Shown here: in pieces, positions 42,999 to 51,347 of the stretch | Layout: each line of letters begins with the position of its first letter | How positions within the stretch are numbered: position 1 is the stretch's first letter | Assembly: GCA_046594445.1 (NCBI GenBank) | Contig: JBKJSM010000057.1 | Coordinates: 1 to 64,000 of the forward strand | From: Gaiellasilicea sp046594445 | GTDB lineage: Bacteria; Actinomycetota; Thermoleophilia; Gaiellales; Gaiellaceae | Length of the DNA: 64,000 nt | Reading direction: 5' to 3' | Program-made: the position numbers and the translations under genes | The notes under the pieces: model-generated | Seen by the model: the letters and a program-made list of their open reading frames with translations, nothing else | Database searches by the model: none | Told to the model about the DNA's origin: nothing

Positions 42999-43912
42999 CG
43001 CGTCGCCGCCGCGGCGCGCTCGGCCTGCTCGAGCACGAGCTCGAGCACCGCGCCGACAGCGTCGTGCCGCGACTCGTTCTCGATCACCGGGACGTCGCAC
43101 TTCGCCGCGCGGTCGAGGACGTAGTCCTGAATCATCCTGATCTCTGGCAGACCCGCAATGTAACGATCGACCGGCCGCACGCCGTCCGAGGTCGCGTCAC
43201 GGATCCAGAAGTGCGTACGGTGGATCTCCTCGTCCCGGATCGCGAGCACGCACTGGACGACGAGCGCCCCCTCGAGCTCGGTCGTCAGCATCCCGGGGAC
43301 GAGGTGGACGCCCTCGAGCACCATCGACCAACCCTCGTCGAGCGCCCGCTGCAGCGCCGCCTCGACGCCGGTGAGGACGTTGCGCGTCTGGTCGAGAAAC
43401 CCCAGCAACGCCGCGTCACCCGACTCCTCCTCCTCGGCCCGGGTCAGGCCGAGCCCGGCCTCGAAGCTCGAAAAGTGGATCGAGGGCATGAACTCCTTGG
43501 CGAAGAAGGCCCGCATCGTCTGGCGCACGAAGTCGGTCGACGTGACGCGGGTGATCCCGAGCCGGTAGGCGACCTCCGTTGCGACCGTGGACTTGCCGGT
43601 GCCGGTGCCGCCGCCCACGAGCAGGATCACCGGCAGGTCGAGCTCCTGGAGGTCGCGGAAGCGCCGCAGCTGGCGCACCGCCCGCGTGCCGGGGCCTTCG
43701 CCGAGCACCTCGACGGCAAGCTCGCGCAGCCGGTCGAGCTCGACGGCGATCTCGCCCCGTGCGGCGAGGTCGAGCTCGGTCCTGCGGGCGAGCTCGTATG
43801 CGGGATCGTCGGCCACGCCGACCGCCGTCAATGCCCGGGCCATCAGCCCCTTCGAGTAGGGCCGCTCAAGACCGCCGAGGAAGTCCCGCTCGCCCTTGCG
43901 CCTTTCAGTCAT
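42995..43912 (-). CDS. 2-phosphoglycerate kinase with N-terminal ATP-cone-like domain
   Basis: 305 residues from ATG 43912. The first 85 residues match the ATP-cone-like module of archaeal 2-phosphoglycerate kinases (YSKGLMARALTAVG, then AYELARRTELDL). A P-loop GGGTGTGKST is at 100-109, followed by TSTDFVRQTMRAFF. In Methanothermus the enzyme makes 2,3-diphosphoglycerate from 2-phosphoglycerate and ATP. Overlaps the next enzyme's gene by 8 nt. The alternative name, generic zeta-toxin-like kinase, is unlikely given the partner gene. Confidence 0.85.
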   Translation of the reverse strand: MTERRKGERDFLGGLERPYSKGLMARALTAVGVADDPAYELARRTELDLAARGEIAVELDRLRELAVEVLGEGPGTRAVRQLRRFRDLQELDLPVILLVGGGTGTGKSTVATEVAYRLGITRVTSTDFVRQTMRAFFAKEFMPSIHFSSFEAGLGLTRAEEEESGDAALLGFLDQTRNVLTGVEAALQRALDEGWSMVLEGVHLVPGMLTTELEGALVVQCVLAIRDEEIHRTHFWIRDATSDGVRPVDRYIAGLPEIRMIQDYVLDRAAKCDVPVIENESRHDAVGAVLELVLEQAERAAAATR

Positions 43913-45161
43913 GCGCCGCCTCGTCCGCGAGCCGCAGCAGCTCGCCGTCCAGGTCGTCGTCGCCCACCACGAGCACGTCACTGCCGGCAAGCACGACCTC
44001 GACGCCGCGCTCGGAGGCGGCCTCGGCGACGACGTCGATCGCGGCCGCCTTCAGCTCGACGAGGAAGACATCGGCTTCGACCTGCGCGAGCTCCGTGCGC
44101 AGCTTCCCTCGATCCGCGAGGCTGCCCGAGACGTGCACGACCTCGGCGCCGTACTCCTCGCTCAGGTGCGCCTTGAACCCCGCGTGGGCCGACTCCGGCG
44201 CCGTCGAGAAGAACGCGACCGTCCGACCGGCGATCTCCCCGGCCGGCTTCGGCCGCAGCGTCGTCGCGATCACCCTGGGCGCGAGTGCGAGCGCGCGGCC
44301 GTGCAGCTCCTCCCAGCCGGAGCCTCGCTCGGCCATCGTCAGCAGGACGAGGTCGGAGACGAGGTACCGGTACTCGTTCAGATAGCCGGTGACGACGTCC
44401 GGATCCTGCTGCGCGTTGACGACGAGGATGCGCCGGCGGGTCTCGATCGGCGGGAAGGCGGCGCCGCTACCGTCGAAGACGACGAGATCCGGCCCCAGCT
44501 CGGCAGCGAGCTTCGCTCCCTCGGCCACGTTCGAGACGGAGACCGTGCCGGCGAGCCCTCCGCCGCACCGCCGGCAGCCGACCGTCTCCACCCCGGCGAG
44601 CGCGGCCGTCTCCAGATAGTCGGAGGCGGCGTGCTGGCCCGCCCGGGACAGCTCGAGCAGGGCGTCGACGTCCGGCGCGACGCTCGCGACCTCCGGCTCA
44701 GGCGGCCCGCCGCGGCCCATGGCCACGACCACCACCTTGCGGTCACGCGCGTACAGCCGCGCCGCGTGCGCGGTGATCGCGGTCTTGCCGACGCGCTTGC
44801 CCGTTCCGACGATCCCGATCGACGGGAGCGGGAACGGCTCGAGCGCGGGCGGGTCGAACCTGAAGTCGCCGCCGATGTAGGGCAGGCCCGCGGCCAGGAC
44901 GCGGCTCGCAATCCGGAAGCGCTCGACCGGGCCGAGCACGGGCTCGTCGGAGAGGTCGACGACGACCTCGGGGCGGTACTGGGCGAGGGCGGCGCCGAGA
45001 TCGTCCGCGAGCGCAACGCCGTAGTCCGCGTCGTCGCGCAGCTTCTCGCTGCCGCCGACCACGTGCGCGGCCACGAAGTCGTACGGGAGCTCCTCGAGCG
45101 CCGACTTGACCACCGGCGCGTAGTGCTCCCCGTCGATCAGAGCAAGGGCACGCTGAGTCAT
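43905..45161 (-). CDS. Cyclic 2,3-diphosphoglycerate synthetase
   Basis: 418 residues from ATG 45161. It is the right size and has the P-loop GTGKRVGKT at 119-127 and the family-typical MTQRALALIDGEHYAP start (a GEHY signature). The enzyme closes 2,3-diphosphoglycerate into the cyclic pyrophosphate form using ATP. cDPG is known as a thermoprotectant and phosphate store in hyperthermophilic methanogens. ATGA overlap with the phosphoesterase gene before it and 8-nt overlap with the kinase after it argue for one enzyme system. Confidence 0.85.
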   Translation of the reverse strand: MTQRALALIDGEHYAPVVKSALEELPYDFVAAHVVGGSEKLRDDADYGVALADDLGAALAQYRPEVVVDLSDEPVLGPVERFRIASRVLAAGLPYIGGDFRFDPPALEPFPLPSIGIVGTGKRVGKTAITAHAARLYARDRKVVVVAMGRGGPPEPEVASVAPDVDALLELSRAGQHAASDYLETAALAGVETVGCRRCGGGLAGTVSVSNVAEGAKLAAELGPDLVVFDGSGAAFPPIETRRRILVVNAQQDPDVVTGYLNEYRYLVSDLVLLTMAERGSGWEELHGRALALAPRVIATTLRPKPAGEIAGRTVAFFSTAPESAHAGFKAHLSEEYGAEVVHVSGSLADRGKLRTELAQVEADVFLVELKAAAIDVVAEAASERGVEVVLAGSDVLVVGDDDLDGELLRLADEAAHD

Positions 45162-45967
45162 GACCGGCTCGTGACCTCGTCCTCGATCCTGCCGGTGTAC
45201 TTCTCGTACTCGAAGGTGTCGAGGGAGAACTGGATGATCCGCTCCTGCCCGTGGAAGGGGTGCTTGCGCCAGACGGCGACGTGGCTCCCGGACACCTCGA
45301 CGACGTTGTAACAAGGGCGAGTGTTGCCGCGCAGGCGTAGCGAGGAGACCGTGCCGGTGTTGACGACGAACAGGTTCTCGAGCTTCCACGCGTACGGGAC
45401 GTGCTTGTGACCGGAGAGGACGAGCTGCACGCCGGCGCGCTGGAGCGTCTCGATCGTGTCGCCCGCGTCATAGATCACGTTGCGCTCGCGGCCGGTGCCG
45501 GGCACGGGCAGCAGGTGATGGTGGCAGACGAAGATCCGCAGGCTCGCCTCGGGTGCGAACTGTTCCTCGATCCAGCGATAGCGGCCTCGGCCGATCTGCC
45601 CGTGGTCGAGATCGGGCTCGGTCGAGTCGACGGCGACCACCGTCACGGGGCCGACGCGCAGCACCGAGTTGCGCTCGCCGAACAGCGCCTCGAAGTGAAC
45701 GTAGCCAACGTTCCGCGAGTCGTGGTTCCCGGGGATCACGACCATCGACTCGCATTCGACCTTGTCGAGGTAGCGGCGCGCCTCCTCGTACTCGTGCTTG
45801 AAGCCGAACGTCGTCAGGTCGCCGGAGCAGACCACGATGTCGGGCTTCAGGTCGTTGATCTCGCTGATCGCCCGGTCGAGCAGGCCCGGGACGAAATACT
45901 GGCCGCCGCAATGCAGGTCGGACAGATGCGCGATCGTGAAGGTCGTCCCCTGGGCCGGCTCGGACAT
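45158..45967 (-). CDS. Calcineurin-type metallophosphoesterase (Icc-like)
   Basis: 269 residues. All five dinuclear-metal motifs are visible: SDLHCGG, SGDLTT, GNHDSRN, CHHHLLPVP and SGHKHVPY. Such cytosolic enzymes cleave cyclic nucleotides or other phosphoesters. It starts the operon with the two cyclic 2,3-diphosphoglycerate enzymes (ATGA overlap), so the natural guess is that it hydrolyses cDPG or a related phosphate; that is inference. A cAMP phosphodiesterase is the alternative, as the window also encodes cyclases. Confidence 0.88.
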   Translation of the reverse strand: MSEPAQGTTFTIAHLSDLHCGGQYFVPGLLDRAISEINDLKPDIVVCSGDLTTFGFKHEYEEARRYLDKVECESMVVIPGNHDSRNVGYVHFEALFGERNSVLRVGPVTVVAVDSTEPDLDHGQIGRGRYRWIEEQFAPEASLRIFVCHHHLLPVPGTGRERNVIYDAGDTIETLQRAGVQLVLSGHKHVPYAWKLENLFVVNTGTVSSLRLRGNTRPCYNVVEVSGSHVAVWRKHPFHGQERIIQFSLDTFEYEKYTGRIEDEVTSRS

Positions 45968-46017
45968 GCGGGGAGCATAGGAGCTTCCGGAAAGCACCGT
46001 CCGGGGCTCGCGCTACC

Positions 46018-46395
46018 TTGAAGTTCGTGCCCCGGCAGCCGCCCGCGTTCCGCGCCTTCCACGGCTCGGCCCCGCCCAGGTTCGTCAACGAGGTCGAGCT
46101 CGAGTGCGCGAAGATGCTCGACTTCTACGGCGTCCCGTGGGAGTACGAGCCACGAACCTTCGTGCTCCAGCGCGACGAGGAAGGCCGCGTGACGAGAGCG
46201 TTCACGCCCGACTTCTACCTGCCGGAGCAGGACCTGTACGTCGAGGTGACGGTCATGCGGCAGTCGCTCGTGACCCGAAAGAACCGCAAGCTGCGCGAGC
46301 TGAAGCGGCTCTACCCCGAGATCAAGGTCAAGCTCTTCTACCGGCGCGACATCGAGCGCCTGGCCCAACGATCGAGACTCAAGCTCGCCTCCTAG
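46018..46395 (+). CDS. Small nuclease-fold-like protein (PD-(D/E)XK-type pattern, degenerate)
   Basis: 125 residues from TTG 46018 (GTG 46027 also possible). It shows the order of a PD-(D/E)XK core: an N-terminal acidic helix with Glu (FVNEVELECAKML), then FTPDFYLPE and YVEVTVMRQ, then a basic helix (KNRKLRELKRLYPEIKVKLFYRRD). The expected ExK Lys is Thr, with basic residues further on. It looks like homing-endonuclease or resolvase relatives found upstream of hpt in GC-rich actinobacteria. Function unknown. Confidence 0.65.
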   Translation: MKFVPRQPPAFRAFHGSAPPRFVNEVELECAKMLDFYGVPWEYEPRTFVLQRDEEGRVTRAFTPDFYLPEQDLYVEVTVMRQSLVTRKNRKLRELKRLYPEIKVKLFYRRDIERLAQRSRLKLAS

Positions 46396-46400
46396 CGCAC

Positions 46401-46988
46401 CTGCTCGCGGAGCGCGGCCACCCGATCGGGGAGGTCTACCTCTCACGCGAGGAGATCGCCCGCCGGGTCGCCGAGATCGGGGCGGAGCTCGCGGCAGCCT
46501 ACGGGGGATGCGAGGCTCTCCTGGTCGCACCGCTCAAGTCGAGCGCCGTCTTCCTGGCCGATCTCTCCCGCGCCCTGCCGGTTCCGCACGGCGTCGATTT
46601 CCTCGAACTCGCCGAATACGCCGACGGGTGCAGCGGCGGCGTGCGGCTGCTGAAGGATCTCGACACCTCGATCGTCGGGCGGCACGTGGTGATCGTGGAG
46701 GACGTCGTGGACACCGGCCTGACGTTGAACTTCCTGGCTCGGACGCTCTCGCTGCGGGAGCCCGCCACCCTCTCGGCGGTGACGCTCCTCGACCGCCCCT
46801 ACCGGCGTCTCGTCGACGACGTGCCGCTCGACTACGTCGGCTTCACGGTTCCGGACGAGCTCTTCGCCGGCTACGGACTCGGTCTCGACGAGCGCTGGCG
46901 CGCGCTACCGGACCTGCACATCGTCACGACGGCCGACCTGCCCGCCCACCTGACGGGCAACGGCTATCGGCCGACCAAGGCCGCCTAG
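46401..46988 (+). CDS. hpt: Hypoxanthine phosphoribosyltransferase with non-standard start
   Basis: About 195 residues. The PRPP-binding motif VVIVEDVVDTGLTL and the VYLSREEIARRVAEIGAEL start are family-typical; it salvages hypoxanthine/guanine. There is no ATG, GTG or TTG in frame from the stop of the upstream gene (46395) to the conserved GEVYLS. The best starts are CTG 46401 or ATC 46425, or the gene is read by coupling or frameshift from the preceding frame. It is followed by a strong terminator. Confidence 0.85.
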   Translation: MLAERGHPIGEVYLSREEIARRVAEIGAELAAAYGGCEALLVAPLKSSAVFLADLSRALPVPHGVDFLELAEYADGCSGGVRLLKDLDTSIVGRHVVIVEDVVDTGLTLNFLARTLSLREPATLSAVTLLDRPYRRLVDDVPLDYVGFTVPDELFAGYGLGLDERWRALPDLHIVTTADLPAHLTGNGYRPTKAA

Positions 46989-47002
46989 GAGCCGAAAAAG
47001 CA

Positions 47003-47027
47003 ACCGGCCGCCCATGGGGCGGCCGGT
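47003..47027. terminator. Intrinsic terminator hairpin
   Basis: A perfect stem ACCGGCCGCC/GGCGGCCGGT around CATG. On the minus strand it is followed by TTGCTTTTTC, so it is a rho-independent terminator for the M23 peptidase gene (stop at 47124). On the plus strand it sits just after hpt and may act both ways. Confidence 0.75.
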
Positions 47028-47123
47028 GCGCGTCGGGAGACGAGGAACGACATCCTCGGAGTGACATCGTTTCCTACGTGCAAGTTAGAAACGATCGGGG
47101 CGTGCAATGAGATACGGCTCGGT

Positions 47124-48329
47124 CTACAGATACCCGAGCGGGTCGACCGGGGAGCCGTTCACACGCACTTCGAAGTGCACGTGGGGGCCGGTCGAATGAC
47201 CCGTATTGCCCGAGTAGGCAATCAGCTGGCCCTGGGCCACCGACTGCCCCACTCCGACCGTCACGCTCGTGTTGTGGCCGTACGCGGTTGCAACTCCGCC
47301 GCCGTGATCCACGACCACGAGGTTCCCGTAGCCGCCCATCCAGCCAGCCACGATCACCGTGCCGGCGGCAGCAGAGACGACCGGCGTGCCGTTCGCGACC
47401 GCGAGGTCGATTCCCTCGTGCATCCGGCCCCAGCGCCAGCCGTAGCTGCTCGTCAGGATGCCGTGAACGGGCCAGACGAAGCCGGCTGCCGAGGCGGCGC
47501 CGGTCGGCGCCGGCACGATCGACGAGCTCTGCGCCGACTGGATCCTGGCGCTGAGCGCCGCGCTCTGCAGCTGCAGCTCGCGCATGTGCTCGAGCGCGTC
47601 ATCCTTGTCCCCCTGCACGTTCTCGAGCGCCGAGCGCTTGTCGCGCCTGGCGGTCGCGAGCTCCCGCTGGCTCCAGGCGAGCCGATCGCGCACCGCGCGC
47701 TGCTCCGCGGTGCGGGCCGCCACCGTGCGGGTAGTCGCCGCCACCGACTTGCGGGTCTTGCGCGTCGAGTTCCGCGTCTCCTGCATCTGCAGCTTCGCGC
47801 CTTCGACCTCGTCCGCGATCTGCTCGTCCTGGGCGCCGATGTCGTTGAGGAACTCGAGCTGGTCGAGGAGGTCCGAGAAGCTCGCCGCTTCGAGCACCAC
47901 CGTCAGCGCCGAGGTCGGATCGGAGGTGTAGATCTCCACGATCCGCTTGTTCAGCCGCTCCATCGCCGCCTTGTGCTGGCGCTGAAGGAAGACCAGCTTG
48001 CGAGTCTGGAGCCTGTAAAGCTGGTTGAGCCGGTCGAGCTGGCGCTGGTGGAGGGCGAGCACGTCCTCGAGCCGGTCGAGCCGAGTGGAAGCGTTGTCGA
48101 CGTCGTCCTGAAGCGCGCGGATCTTCGACGTGACTGTCGCGATCTGCGAGCTGAGCACGCCCTCCCGCTCCCGGGCGGCCTCGATCTTCGCCTGCAGGAC
48201 GTCGATCCGGCCGTCGATCACTTCCTTCTTTGCGATCGGGCTCTCCAGGCCAAGCGCGGGCGAGGCGACGAGAAAGCACGTGAGCGCGGCGGCGGCCAGA
48301 ACGAGGCCGGTAGTGAGGCGAAGGCGCAT
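47124..48329 (-). CDS. Secreted M23 peptidase with coiled coil (EnvC/RipA-like murein hydrolase or activator)
   Basis: 401 residues. Signal peptide at 1-27 (LVLAAAALTCFLVASPALG). A long alpha-helical coiled coil covers about 30-245. A LytM/M23 domain follows at about 280-401 with HEGIDLAVANGTPV (metal His and Asp) and TGPHVHFEVRVNG. The domain has the catalytic His set, so it may be a real endopeptidase rather than a degenerate EnvC activator. It probably acts outside the membrane in cell separation. Terminator at 47003. Confidence 0.9.
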   Translation of the reverse strand: MRLRLTTGLVLAAAALTCFLVASPALGLESPIAKKEVIDGRIDVLQAKIEAAREREGVLSSQIATVTSKIRALQDDVDNASTRLDRLEDVLALHQRQLDRLNQLYRLQTRKLVFLQRQHKAAMERLNKRIVEIYTSDPTSALTVVLEAASFSDLLDQLEFLNDIGAQDEQIADEVEGAKLQMQETRNSTRKTRKSVAATTRTVAARTAEQRAVRDRLAWSQRELATARRDKRSALENVQGDKDDALEHMRELQLQSAALSARIQSAQSSSIVPAPTGAASAAGFVWPVHGILTSSYGWRWGRMHEGIDLAVANGTPVVSAAAGTVIVAGWMGGYGNLVVVDHGGGVATAYGHNTSVTVGVGQSVAQGQLIAYSGNTGHSTGPHVHFEVRVNGSPVDPLGYL

Positions 48330-48426
48330 CCGTCAGTAGTTTCGTCGGGCGATCGGCCGTCCCTTCAGTGGGGCGACCGGACGTCCAGTGTAGCCGCGAT
48401 CCTGCCGAAAGCTACTGCGGCCCGAA

Positions 48427-48597
48427 CTACTGCGGCTCGGGCTCGGGGACGATCGCCGGGGTGGGCGGATCGGCCTCGTCGGGCGGCGGATACGGCTCGG
48501 GGATCACCGCCGGGCCGGGCTCGGGCACGACCGCCGGCTGAGGCGGATCGGCTTCGCCGGGCTGCGGGTACGGCTCGGGTGGCGGAATCGGCTCCAT
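48427..48597 (-). CDS. Tiny proline-rich tandem-repeat protein
   Basis: 56 residues, too short for most gene finders. It starts MEPIPPP and carries two copies of a unit EPYPxPxEADPPxPAxVPEP, 26 residues apart, so about 80% of the protein is repeat. It is nearly all Pro, Glu, Ala and Val, with no Lys, Arg or aromatic core apart from Tyr. No signal peptide is visible. It is between the M23 gene and the CcmI gene on the same strand. It could be a real small protein or a decayed low-complexity linker; codon use follows the neighbours. Confidence 0.5.
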   Translation of the reverse strand: MEPIPPPEPYPQPGEADPPQPAVVPEPGPAVIPEPYPPPDEADPPTPAIVPEPEPQ

Positions 48598-48606
48598 GAC
48601 CTCTTT

Positions 48607-48933
48607 CTACCCGGATCGCTCAGCCTTCACACGCGGCGCCGCCGTGGCCCGCGGCTCGAGCAAGTGCAGCGCCTCCGCAGCCTCCCTGCGCAACGGCCCA
48701 ACGAGCATCCGGTAGTCGTCGTCGGAGACCTTGCCGGTGCGGTGGTCGAGCTCGAGCTCCTTCAGGGCCCCGAGGGCGCGGTCGCGTGTCTCGGCGAGCT
48801 CGAGCCGCCGCCGTTCCAACTCGGTCTGGTCATCCAGCAAATCGGGGCCACGCGGCTCGCGCAGGAACGGCACCGCCACGAGGACGACACAGGCCGCCGC
48901 GAGCAGGGCGCCGAGGAGCAGCGCGAGGCTCAC
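48607..48933 (-). CDS. CcmI-like cytochrome c biogenesis protein (membrane anchor and short soluble part)
   Basis: 108 residues from GTG 48933. An N-terminal membrane helix (about 1-22) is followed by a helical domain ETRDRALGALKELELDH, then GKVSDDDYRML, which matches the CcmI/CycH N-terminal module. There is no TPR domain. It overlaps the ccmF stop by 4 nt. Its role should be chaperoning apocytochrome or heme delivery with CcmF. Confidence 0.8.
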   Translation of the reverse strand: MSLALLLGALLAAACVVLVAVPFLREPRGPDLLDDQTELERRRLELAETRDRALGALKELELDHRTGKVSDDDYRMLVGPLRREAAEALHLLEPRATAAPRVKAERSG

Positions 48934-50924
48934 TGCCGCGCCGGCGTCTCGGCGCCGGCGTACCGCACCGCGAGCCGCCGCTGCTCGCGCGCGTCCGGCC
49001 ACAGGGTGATCAGCGACCCGAGCAGGAAGATGAAGCCCGCGAGCCAGAGCAGGTTGACGAGCGGCTTGACGAAGACACGGAGGTAGATGGAGCCGTCTGC
49101 GTTGACCTGCTCGGCGATGACGAAGAGGTCTTCCCCGGTCAGGTAGTTCGTGCGGACGCCAACCTCGTTCGTGACGGTGCCCTCGACCGTGTAGGCGTTC
49201 TTGCCGGCCTCGACGACGCCGAGCCGCTCGCCGTCGCGCTCGACGTCGAGCACCGCCCGCACGATCGTCGCGTTTGCCCCCGGACGCTCGACGAGGTCGC
49301 GGTAGGTGAGCCGATAGTCGCCGACGGTGAGCGACCCACCCTTCGTCAGCCGCCCCTCGGCCACAGAGTCGTAGAGGCCGGCTCCGGCGATCCCGATCGC
49401 GAGCACGACGATCGAGGCGTGCACGACGTAGCCGCCGTACCGGCGCCGGTTCCGGGCGACAAGGGCGGCGAACGCGCCCGGCCAGGAGCCACCGGAGAGC
49501 GCGCGCCGAGCCCGGGTGCCGCGCACGAACTCGAGCCCGATCGAGGCCAGCACGAAGGCGGAGAAGCTGTAGGCGATCAGCCCGGGAACGGACGAGCCCG
49601 CACCCAGGGCGAGCAGGACGAGCCCCGTCACGGCCGCGACGCCCGCCGGCCAGGCGAAGGTCAGGCCGAGGCTCCGCAGCGACGCCCGTCTCCAGGCGAC
49701 GAGCGGGCCGATGCCCATCAGCAGGAGCAGCGGCAGCCCGAACACGATCAGAAAGAAGTCGTAGTAGCCGCGCCCCACGATCCGCGTCTCGCCGAGGAAC
49801 ACCTCGTGGACGATCGGGTACGTGACGCCCCAGAGGATCGTCAGGGTCAGCGCGACGAGCAGCAGGTTGTTGTAGAGGAACGTGGCCTCGCGCGAGACGA
49901 GGGACTCCAGGCGCGCCCGTGTTCGCAGCAGCGGCAGCCGCGCGAACACGAGCAGCAGCGACCCCAGCACGATGAAGGCGAGGAAGCCGAGGAACCAGGC
50001 GCCGATGGGGCTCTCGGTGAAGGAGTGGACCGAGCTGAGGATCCCCGAGCGGGTCAGGAACGTCCCGAAGATCGAGAGCGAGAAGGCGAGGATGACGAGC
50101 AGGACGTTCCAGAGCCTGAGCATCCCGCGCTTCTCCTGCACCATCACCGAGTGCAGGAACGCGGTCGCCGCGAGCCATGGCATCAGCGCCGCGTTCTCGA
50201 CCGGATCCCAGGCGTAGAACCCGCCCCACCCCACCTCCTCGTACGCCCATTTTGCCCCGATCAGCTGGCCGACGCCCAGCGCCGTCCAGGCGACGAGAGT
50301 CGCCTGGCGCGTGGCGACGATCCAGCGCTCGTCCGTCCGCCGCGCGAGCAGCGAGCCGATCGCGAACGCGAACGGGATCGTCAGCCCGACGTAGCCGAGG
50401 TAGAGAAAGATCGGGTGCACGAGCATGTACGGGTTCTGCAGGCTCGGGTTCAGCCCGCGGCCGTCGTCCGGAGCGAGCTGGGTCGCAAACGGGCTCGACA
50501 CGAAGACGAGCATGAAGGCGAAGAACAGCATCACCGTCGCCAGCACCGGAACGACCCAGACCGTCAGGTCGCGGGAGGCGCGGCGGTTCAGCACCACGGC
50601 GGCGGCGCTGTACAGGGTCAGGAGGAGCAGCCAGAAGAGCAGGGATCCCGCCTGGCCGCCCCAGAGCGCGGCGAGGGTGTAGCGGACCGGCAGCTGATCG
50701 CTCGTGAGCTCCCAGACGTAGACGAAGCTGTAGTCGTTCCGAACGAACGCGAGCAGAAGGACGCCCGTCGCGACGGCGGTCGTGACGAGCGTCAGAAGGA
50801 GCGCGGTCTGGGCGGACTCCGCCAGCCGGCGGCGACGAGTTCGCGCCGCCGCGGCCCCTGCGACCAGCGCGTACAGCACGAGCAGGAGCGTGGCAACTAG
50901 CGCGGCGCGGCCGAGCTCAGGCAT
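48930..50924 (-). CDS. ccmF: CcmF, heme lyase subunit of system I cytochrome c maturation
   Basis: 664 residues, about fifteen membrane helices. The tryptophan-rich heme-binding WWD motif is visible as WGGFYAWDPVENAALMPW, with flanking His such as MLVHPIFLYLGYVGL. A periplasmic-type C-terminal domain (about 510-620) precedes the last helix. CcmF attaches heme from holo-CcmE to apocytochrome c. The neighbours ccmE (upstream, 9 nt) and a ccmI-like gene (overlap) complete the set seen here; ccmABCD are outside the window. Confidence 0.94.
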   Translation of the reverse strand: MPELGRAALVATLLLVLYALVAGAAAARTRRRRLAESAQTALLLTLVTTAVATGVLLLAFVRNDYSFVYVWELTSDQLPVRYTLAALWGGQAGSLLFWLLLLTLYSAAAVVLNRRASRDLTVWVVPVLATVMLFFAFMLVFVSSPFATQLAPDDGRGLNPSLQNPYMLVHPIFLYLGYVGLTIPFAFAIGSLLARRTDERWIVATRQATLVAWTALGVGQLIGAKWAYEEVGWGGFYAWDPVENAALMPWLAATAFLHSVMVQEKRGMLRLWNVLLVILAFSLSIFGTFLTRSGILSSVHSFTESPIGAWFLGFLAFIVLGSLLLVFARLPLLRTRARLESLVSREATFLYNNLLLVALTLTILWGVTYPIVHEVFLGETRIVGRGYYDFFLIVFGLPLLLLMGIGPLVAWRRASLRSLGLTFAWPAGVAAVTGLVLLALGAGSSVPGLIAYSFSAFVLASIGLEFVRGTRARRALSGGSWPGAFAALVARNRRRYGGYVVHASIVVLAIGIAGAGLYDSVAEGRLTKGGSLTVGDYRLTYRDLVERPGANATIVRAVLDVERDGERLGVVEAGKNAYTVEGTVTNEVGVRTNYLTGEDLFVIAEQVNADGSIYLRVFVKPLVNLLWLAGFIFLLGSLITLWPDAREQRRLAVRYAGAETPARQ

Positions 50925-50933
50925 GGCGGCGCA

Positions 50934-51329
50934 CTACGTCTTGGCGGTGTACTTCGAGGGGCACTTCGTCACGAGCGAATCCTTGGTGGCGACGAAGACG
51001 CCGTTGCGCAGCTCACCCTTGACGGACACCTCTCGACCGCCGCGGAACTGGTCGGACACCGAGCCCCGGTAGAGGACCGTGACCGCCGTCTTCGCGGAGC
51101 CCTCACGGTCGCGCAGCTTGAAGCGCAAGCCGCTGCCGTACGAATCGCCCTTGTACCCCGGCTGGACGTGCCCGACGAGGGTGACGACGCCCTGGGTGCC
51201 GGCGAGCTCGCTCGGCGCGATCGAGGGAGTGCCCCCGCCCGCAATCGACGTGTACAGCAGGAAGACGGCCAATACGGCCGCGACCGAAAGCGCGATCACG
51301 AGCCGCGCCGGGTTGCGCTTCGCTGCCAT
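50934..51329 (-). CDS. ccmE: CcmE, heme chaperone, Cys-type
   Basis: 131 residues: short cytoplasmic tail, one membrane helix at about 9-30, and an OB-fold domain with VTLVGHVQPG and VSVKGEL strands. The usual heme-binding HxxxY is replaced by C123-P-S-K-Y127. CxxxY forms of CcmE are known from some archaea and sulfate reducers and bind heme through the Cys. It should deliver heme to CcmF. This is the first visible gene of the ccm minus-strand operon. Confidence 0.9.
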   Translation of the reverse strand: MAAKRNPARLVIALSVAAVLAVFLLYTSIAGGGTPSIAPSELAGTQGVVTLVGHVQPGYKGDSYGSGLRFKLRDREGSAKTAVTVLYRGSVSDQFRGGREVSVKGELRNGVFVATKDSLVTKCPSKYTAKT

Positions 51330-51347
51330 GCCCTGATGGTAGCTCGG

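Noticed and set aside
46104..46395. Hpt as a long protein starting at GTG 46104
   Set aside because: Those codons are the second frame of the nuclease-fold gene and translate to an Arg/Ala-rich, non-family sequence.
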